Position numbers and translations under genes: made by a program
Source of the DNA: Thermoprotei archaeon
Lineage (GTDB): Archaea; Thermoproteota; Thermoprotei; Gearchaeales; WAQG01
Direction of reading: 5' to 3'
DNA length: 64,000 nt
Assembly (NCBI GenBank): GCA_038881895.1
Contig: JAVZOV010000003.1
Coordinates: forward strand, 336,181 to 400,180
The notes under the pieces: model-generated
What the model saw: only the letters and a program-made list of their open reading frames with translations
What the model was told of the DNA's origin: nothing
Database searches by the model: none
Shown: positions 8,800-16,884 of the stretch, in pieces
How positions within the stretch are numbered: the stretch's first letter is position 1
Layout: each line of letters opens with the position of its first letter

Positions 8800-9064
8800 T
8801 CGAAATATCGAGGGAAAAGGTATTTGGTGTGCCAAAGATATATCATGCACATCCTACAACACACATACATACCGCAACGTGCAGAGCTCTTACAGAGCTA
8901 CTAAAGTATTATGGTTTCAATATACTCTCAATTAGGGGCTCCACGAAAATCGTAGGACCATGGGTGGTCTAACTGTCAAGATTTTGAGAGCCATGTATAA
9001 GGTAGTTTCCTATAGTTGTCCTACGATGGCTATCAGGCTATTCATTTTAGCTCAAAAAGATTAG
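8800..9064 (+). pseudogene. SAM methyltransferase, C-terminal remnant with frameshift
   Basis: Two short frames here read like the end of a class I methyltransferase. The first contains HIHTATCRALTELLKYYGFN, the usual 'F/H-x-x-R-x-L-x-x-L-L-x-x-x-G-F' helix near the C-terminus. The second, in another frame from about 8975 to the TAG at 9062-9064, contains LRAMYKVVSYSCPTMAIRL and ILAQKD, a typical last strand. The methyltransferase start and SAM motif are absent. It abuts the FkbM fragment, so two different genes seem to have been joined by deletion and then frameshifted. Confidence 0.5.
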
Positions 9065-9067
9065 CCT

Positions 9068-9745
9068 ATGTTAAGGCTCATTAAGAGATGGCTTTTTAGA
9101 ATCATCTATAGGACTTATTTATGGGCATCTGAAGCCTCTAATGAGAGCTATTTGGGATCGCGCTCAGTTGAATATCCATTCATAATTGAAGAATTGAGGA
9201 AAAGCCTGATACCTGAAGGTTCAAAAATATTATTAGTTGGCTGTGCTGGCGATCCGTTATCAACGATTTTGCCTGCTCTTGGCTATGAGACTTACGGATT
9301 AGATGTAAAACATGTAGCAATTAGATATCCAAATTTTCACTTTGTTAAGGGGGACATTAGAAGGACCGACTTTCTTAACAATTATTTTGACGTAGTAATA
9401 GCAGTTTCGACAATAGAGCATGTTGGAGTATTAGAAGACGATTTTGAGGGGGATCATAAAGCTGTAAAGGAAATCGCAAGAATTCTAAAATCGGGAGGCT
9501 TATTGCTCGTGACTTGTCCAGTTGCATTCAAAGCTAAGGTAACTCCGTACGAAAGAATTTATAATCCTTATACCCTTAAAGCCCTCTTCAGCGAGTTTGC
9601 GATAAAATCGGAAAAGTTCTTCAAAAAAAGAAATGGATACTGGCTAGAATGCGCAATTTCGGAGCTTTCTAATGGCGAGGAAGCTGTTTGCTGTATAAGC
9701 GCATTAAAACCGAGGGGAACATATGCAAATCTTACTCATATGTGA
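9068..9745 (+). CDS. Class I SAM-dependent methyltransferase
   Basis: A 225-residue protein with a full Rossmann-like methyltransferase core: SKILLVGCAGDPLSTIL (motif I), YGLDVKHVAIRYP, a FDVVIAVSTIEHVGV acidic/post-I region, and EIARILKSGGLLLVTCPV. It most likely methylates a sugar or lipid-linked intermediate, given glycosyltransferases on both sides. Its last 23 bases overlap the start of the next GT4 gene, so the pair is co-translated. Unlike the remnants just upstream, it appears intact. Confidence 0.78.
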   Translation: MLRLIKRWLFRIIYRTYLWASEASNESYLGSRSVEYPFIIEELRKSLIPEGSKILLVGCAGDPLSTILPALGYETYGLDVKHVAIRYPNFHFVKGDIRRTDFLNNYFDVVIAVSTIEHVGVLEDDFEGDHKAVKEIARILKSGGLLLVTCPVAFKAKVTPYERIYNPYTLKALFSEFAIKSEKFFKKRNGYWLECAISELSNGEEAVCCISALKPRGTYANLTHM

Positions 9746-10820
9746 TTTACCTCCTAGTTCTGGTGTGGGACGTTACACATCGTCTATTTTTCTCGAAATG
9801 AGAAAAAACAGTGTACATGCGGATTTACTATGGTTATATAGCAAAACGATCACCACCTTATTCTCTCCATTAAGGAGACACGCACTTATGCCTATTCTTC
9901 ACGAAATATTAAACGCCATATGGAAATATTGGCACACCCATTTAGCATCAATTAAGCTCAATAACTATACTACTTATCATTTGACAAATCCAAGCATAAG
10001 CATTTTATCTAAACGATTGAGACCTTCAATTATTACAGTTCACGATCTCATATCTTTCTTGCCTCAAGTAAGGGGATCGCCTACAGATACATTGCTAAGA
10101 TTAGGCATGAGAGATATCAAGCATGCAAATCTTATAATTTGCGTATCTGAAAGCACTAAAAATGATTTGCTTCGCTTCATTAACATTGATCCTAGGAAGC
10201 TCAAGGTCGTCTACTATGGTGTTGATCACGACCTGTTTAAGCCTAGAGATAAACTTGAAGCTAAGAGAAGGCTTAGATTACCATTGGATAAACCAATAAT
10301 TTTAAACGTTGGTAGCGAGGAGCCTAGGAAGAACGTTCCCACTTTACTTAAGGCGTTTAAGAAATTACTAAGCGATATTCCAAACGCCTTACTTGTAAGG
10401 GTTGGAGAGAGAACGGCAGGGGTAGAGAGATTAGTAAGAGCACTAGAGCTAAGCGATAAAGTGCTTTATCGAAGAGCATCGCCCAGCGAAGTGGCTTTCT
10501 ACTACAATGCGGCAGACCTCTTAGTCCATACATCTTATTATGAAGGATTTGGAAACCCGCCTTTAGAAGCCATGTCCTCAGGCTGCCCCGTTATAGCTGG
10601 CAACAGGACTTCCATTCCTGAGGTTGTTGGTGATGCTGGCATACTGCTGGGTCCGTTCGACGTTGAAGGTTTCGCCTACTGGATGCGTGAAGTGCTTACG
10701 AACGAAGACTTAAGGTTTAAACTGAGCCAGAAAGGTTTAGAAAGGAGCATGAACTTCAGCTGGGAGAAGTGTGCTAGAGAAACGTTGGAGGTCTATAGGG
10801 AGGTCTTGAATGAAGTTTAG
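9723..10820 (+). CDS. GT4 family glycosyltransferase
   Basis: A 365-residue GT-B enzyme. The N-terminus has [16 protein letters not shown]. The hinge reads [20 protein letters not shown], and the donor half has [19 protein letters not shown] and [20 protein letters not shown] with E-x7-E. It is a clear paralog of the GT4 at 13777-14883, which shares YYGLNHDLFRPRDKLKAR, so the locus grew partly by gene duplication. The start ATG lies inside the end of the preceding methyltransferase gene. Confidence 0.87.
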   Translation: MQILLICDLPPSSGVGRYTSSIFLEMRKNSVHADLLWLYSKTITTLFSPLRRHALMPILHEILNAIWKYWHTHLASIKLNNYTTYHLTNPSISILSKRLRPSIITVHDLISFLPQVRGSPTDTLLRLGMRDIKHANLIICVSESTKNDLLRFINIDPRKLKVVYYGVDHDLFKPRDKLEAKRRLRLPLDKPIILNVGSEEPRKNVPTLLKAFKKLLSDIPNALLVRVGERTAGVERLVRALELSDKVLYRRASPSEVAFYYNAADLLVHTSYYEGFGNPPLEAMSSGCPVIAGNRTSIPEVVGDAGILLGPFDVEGFAYWMREVLTNEDLRFKLSQKGLERSMNFSWEKCARETLEVYREVLNEV

Positions 10821-11079
10821 GATACTGACAAGCTCATTGAGAAAATTGCAAAGCGTTTTTGATATGATGGGACTACTTAAGATGTCGCACAAACGTTCCA
10901 GATACGTGGAAAAGACGCGTCGTAGGTATAGTATTCCGTCTCAGAGGCGTCTCGGACACGATATTATCAGGGGAGTGGGGCATCTCTGTCAGGTGTTAAC
11001 GGCGTTTCCAATATGTTCCGTCGCGTGTCAGAGACACATTTAAAGTATACTTTGCGACGTATGTTTTAGGTGTTAAAAT
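10821..11079. promoter_or_regulatory. Spacer with inverted repeats before the HTH gene
   Basis: No convincing gene. Near its end lie nested inverted repeats: CGTCGC at 11019-11024 with GCGACG at 11054-11059, enclosing GTGTC at 11025-11029 with GACAC at 11033-11037. An AT-rich stretch (tttaaagtata, 11039-11049) sits between the inner and outer arms and could be a TATA box for the gene at 11080. The arrangement suggests an operator but is unproven. Confidence 0.3.
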
Positions 11080-11667
11080 ATGCTCATTTATCACGATAAG
11101 GAATTAGTTAAAAAGGTTTGGGAAGTTAAGAGGAAGCATCCTGATTGGGGCATTAGGAGGATAGGTGAAGTCTTAGGCGTAACTAAGGATAAGATGCACA
11201 GGATTCTGAAGCGCATCGAGAGGGGGGATATAGAGGTTACGGAGAAGGGAGAGGTAATAGATAGGTCTGAACCTAAGGGTATAATCGCAAAGCAGCGTGT
11301 ATCTGCTCAGAGACCGTCAGTGCAGCAACTCCGAGAGCCTGAAGCCGTCGAAGCGTCAAGCAAGCCACAATCAGAAGCTCTAATAGACGTTACACAGTCC
11401 CCTCAACAAGACCCGCTGGAAGCTTTGCTGAAGGGCTCTTGGAAAGTAGAGTATGACTGGTGCGGGAGGCTTTTAGATCCTAACTGGAACGTTTATAACC
11501 TAATAGATTCTGACTACGATTACGTCACCTGCCTTAAGTGTGTAGTGCATCCACTGAGCATTCCTGGGATATTCTCCTATAACCATAAGGTTTTCATACG
11601 TTTGGCAGACGTATTCCGAGCATACCTTCAAGGCTCGAGAATTGTTAGAACAAAGACTCGAACATAA
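11080..11667 (+). CDS. Helix-turn-helix protein with C-terminal cysteine cluster, unknown function
   Basis: A 195-residue protein. Residues about 1-50 form a helix-turn-helix of the transposase/recombinase-like kind: VWEVKRKHPDWGIRRIGEVL then GVTKDKMHRILKRIERGDIE. A Ser/Gln/Pro-rich linker (about 70-115) follows. The C-terminal domain has WCGRLLDPNW and YVTCLKCVVH, three cysteines plus a histidine that could bind zinc. The family is not recognised. It stands between glycosyltransferases with its own upstream inverted repeats. It could regulate the locus or derive from a mobile element. Confidence 0.6.
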   Translation: MLIYHDKELVKKVWEVKRKHPDWGIRRIGEVLGVTKDKMHRILKRIERGDIEVTEKGEVIDRSEPKGIIAKQRVSAQRPSVQQLREPEAVEASSKPQSEALIDVTQSPQQDPLEALLKGSWKVEYDWCGRLLDPNWNVYNLIDSDYDYVTCLKCVVHPLSIPGIFSYNHKVFIRLADVFRAYLQGSRIVRTKTRT

Positions 11668-11978
11668 ATACTCTTGAAGTGAGAAAGTCTTTAACTGTTA
11701 GAGATCTCATACATTAGATGAGCTTAAACCGCTATATTTTATGTTCTCAGCTGGACCAGTAAAGCTGAAGTATAAGTTTGTGGCAGAGAAGCATAGTCTA
11801 CATGCTAAGATCATTATATGTCGGTAGAAGTAAGTGCATTTTAGATGTTGGATGCGCGATAGCTATTTAGCACAGAAGTTTTAAATGAACATTAAAGTAA
11901 GGAGTTTCAGGAATGTACACTAAGCATGACTATAAAAAAGCGTTTCTTCTAAATTCTTCCTTTTTGTAGTGGAAAAAA
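11668..11978 (+). other. Spacer holding a methyltransferase scrap
   Basis: 311 bases without an intact gene. The middle is the methyltransferase remnant listed separately. The last 40 bases are AT-rich, lead into the ATG at 11979 and probably contain its promoter. Nothing else is recognised. Confidence 0.5.
11766..11870 (+). pseudogene. SAM methyltransferase N-terminal remnant
   Basis: One frame reads YKFVAEKHSLHAKII. A second frame from 11820 reads VGRSKCILDVGCAIAI before a TAG at 11868. ILDVGCA is methyltransferase motif I, and the two pieces join with one frameshift. Nothing follows, so this is a scrap of about 35 codons. It resembles the type of gene at 13071-13715. Confidence 0.45.
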
Positions 11979-13067
11979 ATGGAAATTATTTTCTTAAGAC
12001 CATATATGTTAGGAGGAAGCGCAAAAAGGGTACTTTATTGTTGGTGTAAGGGTTTGCTTCAAGAAGGTTGTGAAGTCACCGTGCTTACACTCTTTGGAAA
12101 TAAGTATTTAGAGCTTGATCTTCCAGAAGGTACTAGACTGATTTATGAGAAAGTCGCTGAAGGTACAAAAGTATTTCCAACATTTCGTGATTTAGTTATT
12201 GAAGATACATTGCGTGGCAATATTAGCAGTAAAATGGCCAGATTTGCGCATAAGTATAAGGAGCCAGACTTTTACATTCTCATGGATGACTATGCTCTTT
12301 CTATATCAAAGTGGAGTTTTAAGGCTCTGTTAGGCTATTACTGTCAAGGTCTACCTCAAACATTGGGATTTACGCTATTGCCCTCGTTTTTACAGGGATT
12401 TCCCAAGCTCCTTCAATTATCTTTGAGAACTTTCTCGGCACCGTTATTCCTAAAAGTGTTAGAAAACATTAGGAAGTTTGACTTCGTACTTGCGAACAGC
12501 AAGTATACTGCTGAAATCTTACATTATTTTACGGGAATTTACCCGAAAATAATTCACCAACCCATCGACACTGAGTTATTTAAACCTGAGAGGAGTAAGG
12601 GCATTGCCGAGAAATATCTACTTGCTTATGGTGATGGATCAGATAAGAAGATCTTGGAAGAAATCGCAACTAATTATCCAGTGAAAAATATGGGCAAGTC
12701 ACATATCCGTCATGCCGAGAACGTAGGTTGGGTATCTTCAATCGAGGTTTTAAGACAATTATACTCTAATGCCTTCATGACAGTGTTCCCGCAACTGGAA
12801 GAACCTTTTGGTTTCATTCCTGTTGAAAGTATGGCTTGTGGCACTCCAGTACTCGCGTATAACTCTCAAGGCCCCTCTGAAACTATTCGTAATAAAGTGA
12901 CGGGGTGGCTCGCTGATACACCAGATGAATTTAGAGAATTACTGAAAGATGTATGGGTAAATGGCTATCCCCAAAAGATGCGCTCCCTTTGCAGGGAACA
13001 CGTAGTAAGCAAATTCTCAACAAGAGTTTCAGCTAAGGCTTTATTGGGTTATCTAAATCGCGTATGA
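11979..13067 (+). CDS. GT4 family glycosyltransferase
   Basis: A 362-residue GT-B protein. The N-terminus, EIIFLRPYMLGGSAKRVL, has the glycine loop. FDFVLANSKYTAEIL and IDTELFKPERSK mark the linker to the donor half. LEEPFGFIPVESMACGTPVL is the donor-binding E-x7-E region, followed by SQGPSETI. The donor domain is shorter than in the neighbours but the key regions are present. It is followed after three bases by a methyltransferase gene, a likely functional pair. Confidence 0.82.
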   Translation: MEIIFLRPYMLGGSAKRVLYCWCKGLLQEGCEVTVLTLFGNKYLELDLPEGTRLIYEKVAEGTKVFPTFRDLVIEDTLRGNISSKMARFAHKYKEPDFYILMDDYALSISKWSFKALLGYYCQGLPQTLGFTLLPSFLQGFPKLLQLSLRTFSAPLFLKVLENIRKFDFVLANSKYTAEILHYFTGIYPKIIHQPIDTELFKPERSKGIAEKYLLAYGDGSDKKILEEIATNYPVKNMGKSHIRHAENVGWVSSIEVLRQLYSNAFMTVFPQLEEPFGFIPVESMACGTPVLAYNSQGPSETIRNKVTGWLADTPDEFRELLKDVWVNGYPQKMRSLCREHVVSKFSTRVSAKALLGYLNRV

Positions 13068-13070
13068 GTC

Positions 13071-13715
13071 ATGAACATTCCTATGTTTGAAGATAAAGGA
13101 CACGAGGCTACAGGATTTCAATTCGACCTATCTCCTCATGGGGTTCATATGAAAATCTTAAAGTATATTGATAGAAACAAGAGGGTTCTAGAGGTAGGGT
13201 GTGCAAGTGGACACTTTTCCAAGAAGCTCAAGGAAAAAGGATGTTTTGTCGTTGGCATAGAGATAGACCCTGTTGCTGCTAAGTTAGCTAGAAAAATAGC
13301 AGATGATGTCATTATTGGGGATGTGGAAGAAATATCACTATTACCTTATCCAGAAGGATCATTTGACATCATAATATTTGCCGATGTGTTAGAGCATTTA
13401 AGAAGACCAGATAAAGTTATAAAAGAATTCAAAAGGTGGTTAAGCCCTCCTGGTTATGTTATCGCAAGTATTCCAAACGCGGTACGCATTGAGTTCAGGC
13501 TAAAATACTTAATGGGCAAATTTGAATATGGAAGAGGTTTGGGTCAACATCCAGTCACTCACCTCCGTTTTTTTACCTTAGAAACAAGTAGACGGCTATT
13601 CGAAGAAGCAGGTTACAAGATCATCAAAATTGAACCCACCGGTCTCGGCTCCAGATTGAAAATTCTCTACAACCTTTTTTCATGGAGTTTCATCATAATA
13701 GCTAAACCTGCTTGA
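13071..13715 (+). CDS. Class I SAM-dependent methyltransferase (Methyltransf_11/23 type)
   Basis: A 214-residue protein with RVLEVGCASGHFSKKLKEKG (motif I), VVGIEIDPVAAKLARK (acidic motif II), GSFDIIIFADVLEHLRRPDK, and WLSPPGYVIASIPNAVRIEF. The C-terminus has HLRFFTLETSRRLFEEAGYK, as in methyltransferases of polysaccharide loci. It probably methylates a sugar of the glycan. Only three bases separate it from the upstream GT4, so it is likely co-transcribed. It appears intact. Confidence 0.82.
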   Translation: MNIPMFEDKGHEATGFQFDLSPHGVHMKILKYIDRNKRVLEVGCASGHFSKKLKEKGCFVVGIEIDPVAAKLARKIADDVIIGDVEEISLLPYPEGSFDIIIFADVLEHLRRPDKVIKEFKRWLSPPGYVIASIPNAVRIEFRLKYLMGKFEYGRGLGQHPVTHLRFFTLETSRRLFEEAGYKIIKIEPTGLGSRLKILYNLFSWSFIIIAKPA

Positions 13716-13776
13716 ACCGAAAAGGGGAAAATTACTTTAGCTTGAGAGCGTTTCACAAAGCTCGCGAGACGATCAA

Positions 13777-14883
13777 ATGAAGTCTCTTCGCGTAGCACTC
13801 TTTAATCTCTATCCGAGGTCATCTGGTATAGGCAGATATAGTTTTTCCCTTTTTGAGGAACTTAAAAAGTACAACATCAGCATTTCCATGATTCACTTCG
13901 AAAAGTCTAGTGCGATGAAACTCATTGTAGGAATGAATTACCCAAAGCATGTAGAGGGCATTTATGATTTGTATCATATAGCTAATTCAGAACTTGGCAT
14001 GTGGTCAAAAGTTAATCGACCTTGTGTATTTACCCTGCATGACATAATCACTTATGGAAGAGATATTAAACGCGAGCCTACGCTAACTCCACTATACCCT
14101 AAACCATTCTCATTACATCCCGAAGAGACATACTTTTGGAATAGGTGGATGAGGAAAAGTATTGAAGCCGCTATAGTTAATTCAGAGAAAATTATTTGCA
14201 CATCACATTATGTTGAAAAGAAGCTAAAAGAGCTGATCAAAGTTCCTGAACATAAGCTACGCGTTATTTACTATGGATTAAATCATGATCTGTTCAGACC
14301 GAGGGATAAACTTAAGGCTAGAAATAGGTTAAACCTTCCAAGGAATAGACTCATCATTCTTCATGTGGGCGGTGATGGAGCCAACAAGAATATTCGAACC
14401 CTGCTAAAAGCTGTAAAAGTATTACAACGCTATACAGACAGATTTCTCCTTATAAGGATAGGTAAACATAGAAAGGATACTAGGAAATTAATGCAAAAGT
14501 TGGGTATAGCAAGATGCGTTTTACCAATTGAGTATGTTTCCAGCAGTGATATAGCTCTCTTCTATAACGCTGCAGACCTATATGTACACCCTTCCATTTA
14601 TGAGGGCTTCGGTTTTCCTCCTCTAGAGGCAATAGCATCGGGTTGTCCTGTATTATCTTCCAACTCGGCAGCTCTCCCTGAGATCCTTGGAAATGCTGCT
14701 CTGTACTTTGAACCTTATTCGGTGGACGATTTAGTGGAACTAATAATACAAGTTCTTAATGATGCCACTTTGAGGGAAAGACTTATTAACATGGGCCTTT
14801 CTAGGGCAAAGATCTTTTCATGGAGGAGAGCGGCTGAAGAGACCATGAAAGTCTACGAATCAGTAGTTAGCACTTTGATATGA
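13777..14883 (+). CDS. GT4 family glycosyltransferase
   Basis: A 368-residue GT-B glycosyltransferase, paralog of 9723-10820. Features are NLYPRSSGIGRYSFSLFEEL, FTLHDIITYG, the hinge IYYGLNHDLFRPRDKLKA, donor-site LHVGGDGANKNIRTLLKA, and IYEGFGFPPLEAIASGCPVL. The conserved EGFG glutamate and the second glutamate of E-x7-E are both present. It should act at the cytoplasmic face on a lipid-linked acceptor. A GT4 of a different subgroup follows after 18 bases. Confidence 0.87.
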   Translation: MKSLRVALFNLYPRSSGIGRYSFSLFEELKKYNISISMIHFEKSSAMKLIVGMNYPKHVEGIYDLYHIANSELGMWSKVNRPCVFTLHDIITYGRDIKREPTLTPLYPKPFSLHPEETYFWNRWMRKSIEAAIVNSEKIICTSHYVEKKLKELIKVPEHKLRVIYYGLNHDLFRPRDKLKARNRLNLPRNRLIILHVGGDGANKNIRTLLKAVKVLQRYTDRFLLIRIGKHRKDTRKLMQKLGIARCVLPIEYVSSSDIALFYNAADLYVHPSIYEGFGFPPLEAIASGCPVLSSNSAALPEILGNAALYFEPYSVDDLVELIIQVLNDATLRERLINMGLSRAKIFSWRRAAEETMKVYESVVSTLI

Positions 14884-14901
14884 CTAGAAGATTAGTGTGA
14901 A

Positions 14902-16068
14902 ATGTTTATCGGTCATATCGTAGAAGAATTCTTTTACGGATATGGAGGTCTGCCATCTAAACAGATTAGCGATTTTTCCGAAGTGCTTATGAAAAAGGGC
15001 TTTAAGTTTGTAATATTCACAAACAAGTTCCACGCAAAGGAAGGCCACAATCCCCCATTTTTAGTTAAGGAGTTTAAGTGGAAGTTTCCTCTTTTACTTA
15101 ATCCAAAGCTAATTAAGGAGATAAACTCGCTGGAATTAGACATTTTACACGTGCACATGGGAAGCCCCAAAGCTCTACCTTTCTTAAGACGTTTTGCCAT
15201 AAAGTATAAACGACCCTTCATCTTGAGCATATACAAAAGACTACTATTTTCAGAACTTTTGCATGACGCCAAAGTAAGAGGGAATATTATATCTTTCATA
15301 GAAAATCCTCTCTATCCTAACTTTTTAACCAAATATTTCATCGGCATCCCCAATCTGGCTCAAGTAATTGTACCGAGTTATCGCATGAAAAGATACTTTC
15401 AACGGATTATTCCTAAAGTGATCGTAAAGAGAATACCCCCTGGCGTGAACCTAGAAGAATGGAGACCAGTTATTAACCCTGAATTTAAAGAAAGTCTTGG
15501 TCTAAGCAGTAGAATACTATTGTATCTTGGCCATGGAACAACGCCGCGAGTAAGAGGTTTAGATACGTTAGGCCAAGCTTTCATCTTACTTAAAGAGAGG
15601 TTTTCAGAACTTAAACTCCTATTTTTACTTTTTCCAGGGTTTTACGGGAAAGATCGATTGTTTGTTGAAAAATTAAGACTGAGGCTGGGTAAGTACATCA
15701 AATACATAGAAGGAATTGTTGCTCATCCCGAGAACTTTGTTAATATAAGTGATATTGTGGTTTTCCCATTTAAAAGTTCCGTAGGTATACCTGAATATCC
15801 TTTATCAATGCTTGAGGCAATGGCATCAGGAAAAGTTGTAATCACAACTAACGTCGGCGCTTTACCAGAGATTGTTAAGCATAATATAAATGGGTTGGTT
15901 GTAGAGCCAAACAATCCTAAGAATCTAGCTAATGAAATCGATAAGGTACTGCGAGATGAACTTTTTGCAAGAAAATTAGGAGAAGAAGCGAGAAGATTTG
16001 TTCAAAGGAATTTTGATCTGAATGAATTGAGTAAGCTAATGGCAAAAGTATATGAAAGCGTGCGCTAA
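14902..16068 (+). CDS. GT4 family glycosyltransferase
   Basis: A 388-residue GT-B protein. The N-terminus contains HIVEEFFYGYGGLPSKQISD and DILHVHMGSPKALPFLR (the HxH-type acceptor loop). The hinge is RIPPGVNLEEWRP. The donor half has LLYLGHGTTPRVRGLDTL and YPLSMLEAMASGKVVITT with GALPEIV and GLVVEPNNPKNLA. The first glutamate of E-x7-E is replaced in the sequence before PLSMLEA, a known variation. It is likely a transferase on the same glycan as its neighbours. Confidence 0.83.
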   Translation: MFIGHIVEEFFYGYGGLPSKQISDFSEVLMKKGFKFVIFTNKFHAKEGHNPPFLVKEFKWKFPLLLNPKLIKEINSLELDILHVHMGSPKALPFLRRFAIKYKRPFILSIYKRLLFSELLHDAKVRGNIISFIENPLYPNFLTKYFIGIPNLAQVIVPSYRMKRYFQRIIPKVIVKRIPPGVNLEEWRPVINPEFKESLGLSSRILLYLGHGTTPRVRGLDTLGQAFILLKERFSELKLLFLLFPGFYGKDRLFVEKLRLRLGKYIKYIEGIVAHPENFVNISDIVVFPFKSSVGIPEYPLSMLEAMASGKVVITTNVGALPEIVKHNINGLVVEPNNPKNLANEIDKVLRDELFARKLGEEARRFVQRNFDLNELSKLMAKVYESVR

Positions 16069-16127
16069 CTATGCGTGTATTCTTAGTAGCCATTTCGTGA
16101 TAGTGGAAATAATTCAGCACGCATCGA

Positions 16128-16829
16128 ATGAATTTGAACATGGATAAAGGCACACTTATCAAGTTATACAATTTACAAGCCAGCAATTACGATAAGTCTA
16201 GGTTTGGAATCATTACAGGTAACTATATTGATTTTCTTGAAAAGTGGTACATTATCGTGCATATTAGAGGCACTAAAGTTCTTGATGTAGGATGTGGAAC
16301 TGGAAGGTTTATTCCCATACTCAATAAACTGGGTATCAATTATTATGGTATAGATCTCGCCGAAAATATGGTGAAAGTAGCAAAAAGGAGAGGGTCCCGC
16401 TTTTGTAATCTTTTAATTATGGATGGGGAGAAGATGGGATTCTTGCCGAATACTTTTGACAGCGTTTTTCTCGTTCGAACCTTTAAGTTTTTTTCAGAGC
16501 CTCTTAATTTTCTGGGGGAAGTCCATAGAATTTTAAAACCGAAAGGTAGGTTGATATGCATATACGAAAACAGAGATGCTTTTTGGAGGAAAAATAAGAA
16601 GTTTATTTCCGCTTCTGGTGGGAGGTACTATACGAAAAGAGAAATGGAGTTAATGTTTAGATCAAGCAACTTTAATGTCATTTTATCCAAGAAAGCTTTC
16701 CTCACGCCCTATGTCTTTCCAAAATTCATTCCGCCTCATTTGGTTTATTTGTTCTTGAAACTTAGTCAATCAATGCCGATAAGTAAACCGTTATATACTG
16801 ACAACATCATTATTGGAGAAAAAGTTTGA
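16128..16829 (+). CDS. Class I SAM-dependent methyltransferase
   Basis: A 233-residue UbiE/Methyltransf_11-like protein. KVLDVGCGTGRFIPILNKLG is motif I, YYGIDLAENMVKVAKRRG motif II, NTFDSVFLVRTFKFFSEPLN motif III region, and EVHRILKPKGRLICIYEN the post motif. The C-terminus has YTKREMELMFRSSNFNVILS. The ATG at 16128 is used; an in-frame ATG at 16140 is possible. It lies just before the large membrane protein. Its target is probably a glycan sugar or lipid carrier, which sequence cannot decide. Confidence 0.8.
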   Translation: MNLNMDKGTLIKLYNLQASNYDKSRFGIITGNYIDFLEKWYIIVHIRGTKVLDVGCGTGRFIPILNKLGINYYGIDLAENMVKVAKRRGSRFCNLLIMDGEKMGFLPNTFDSVFLVRTFKFFSEPLNFLGEVHRILKPKGRLICIYENRDAFWRKNKKFISASGGRYYTKREMELMFRSSNFNVILSKKAFLTPYVFPKFIPPHLVYLFLKLSQSMPISKPLYTDNIIIGEKV

Positions 16830-16884
16830 ATAGCAAAGTTTCAAGTGTAACTTCAACAATAGAGGATTTATAGGGAAGTCTTTA

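Noticed and set aside
10810..11043. 77-codon frame after the GT4 gene
   Set aside because: Basic, low-complexity translation without family resemblance, overlapping inverted repeats and the previous gene's end.
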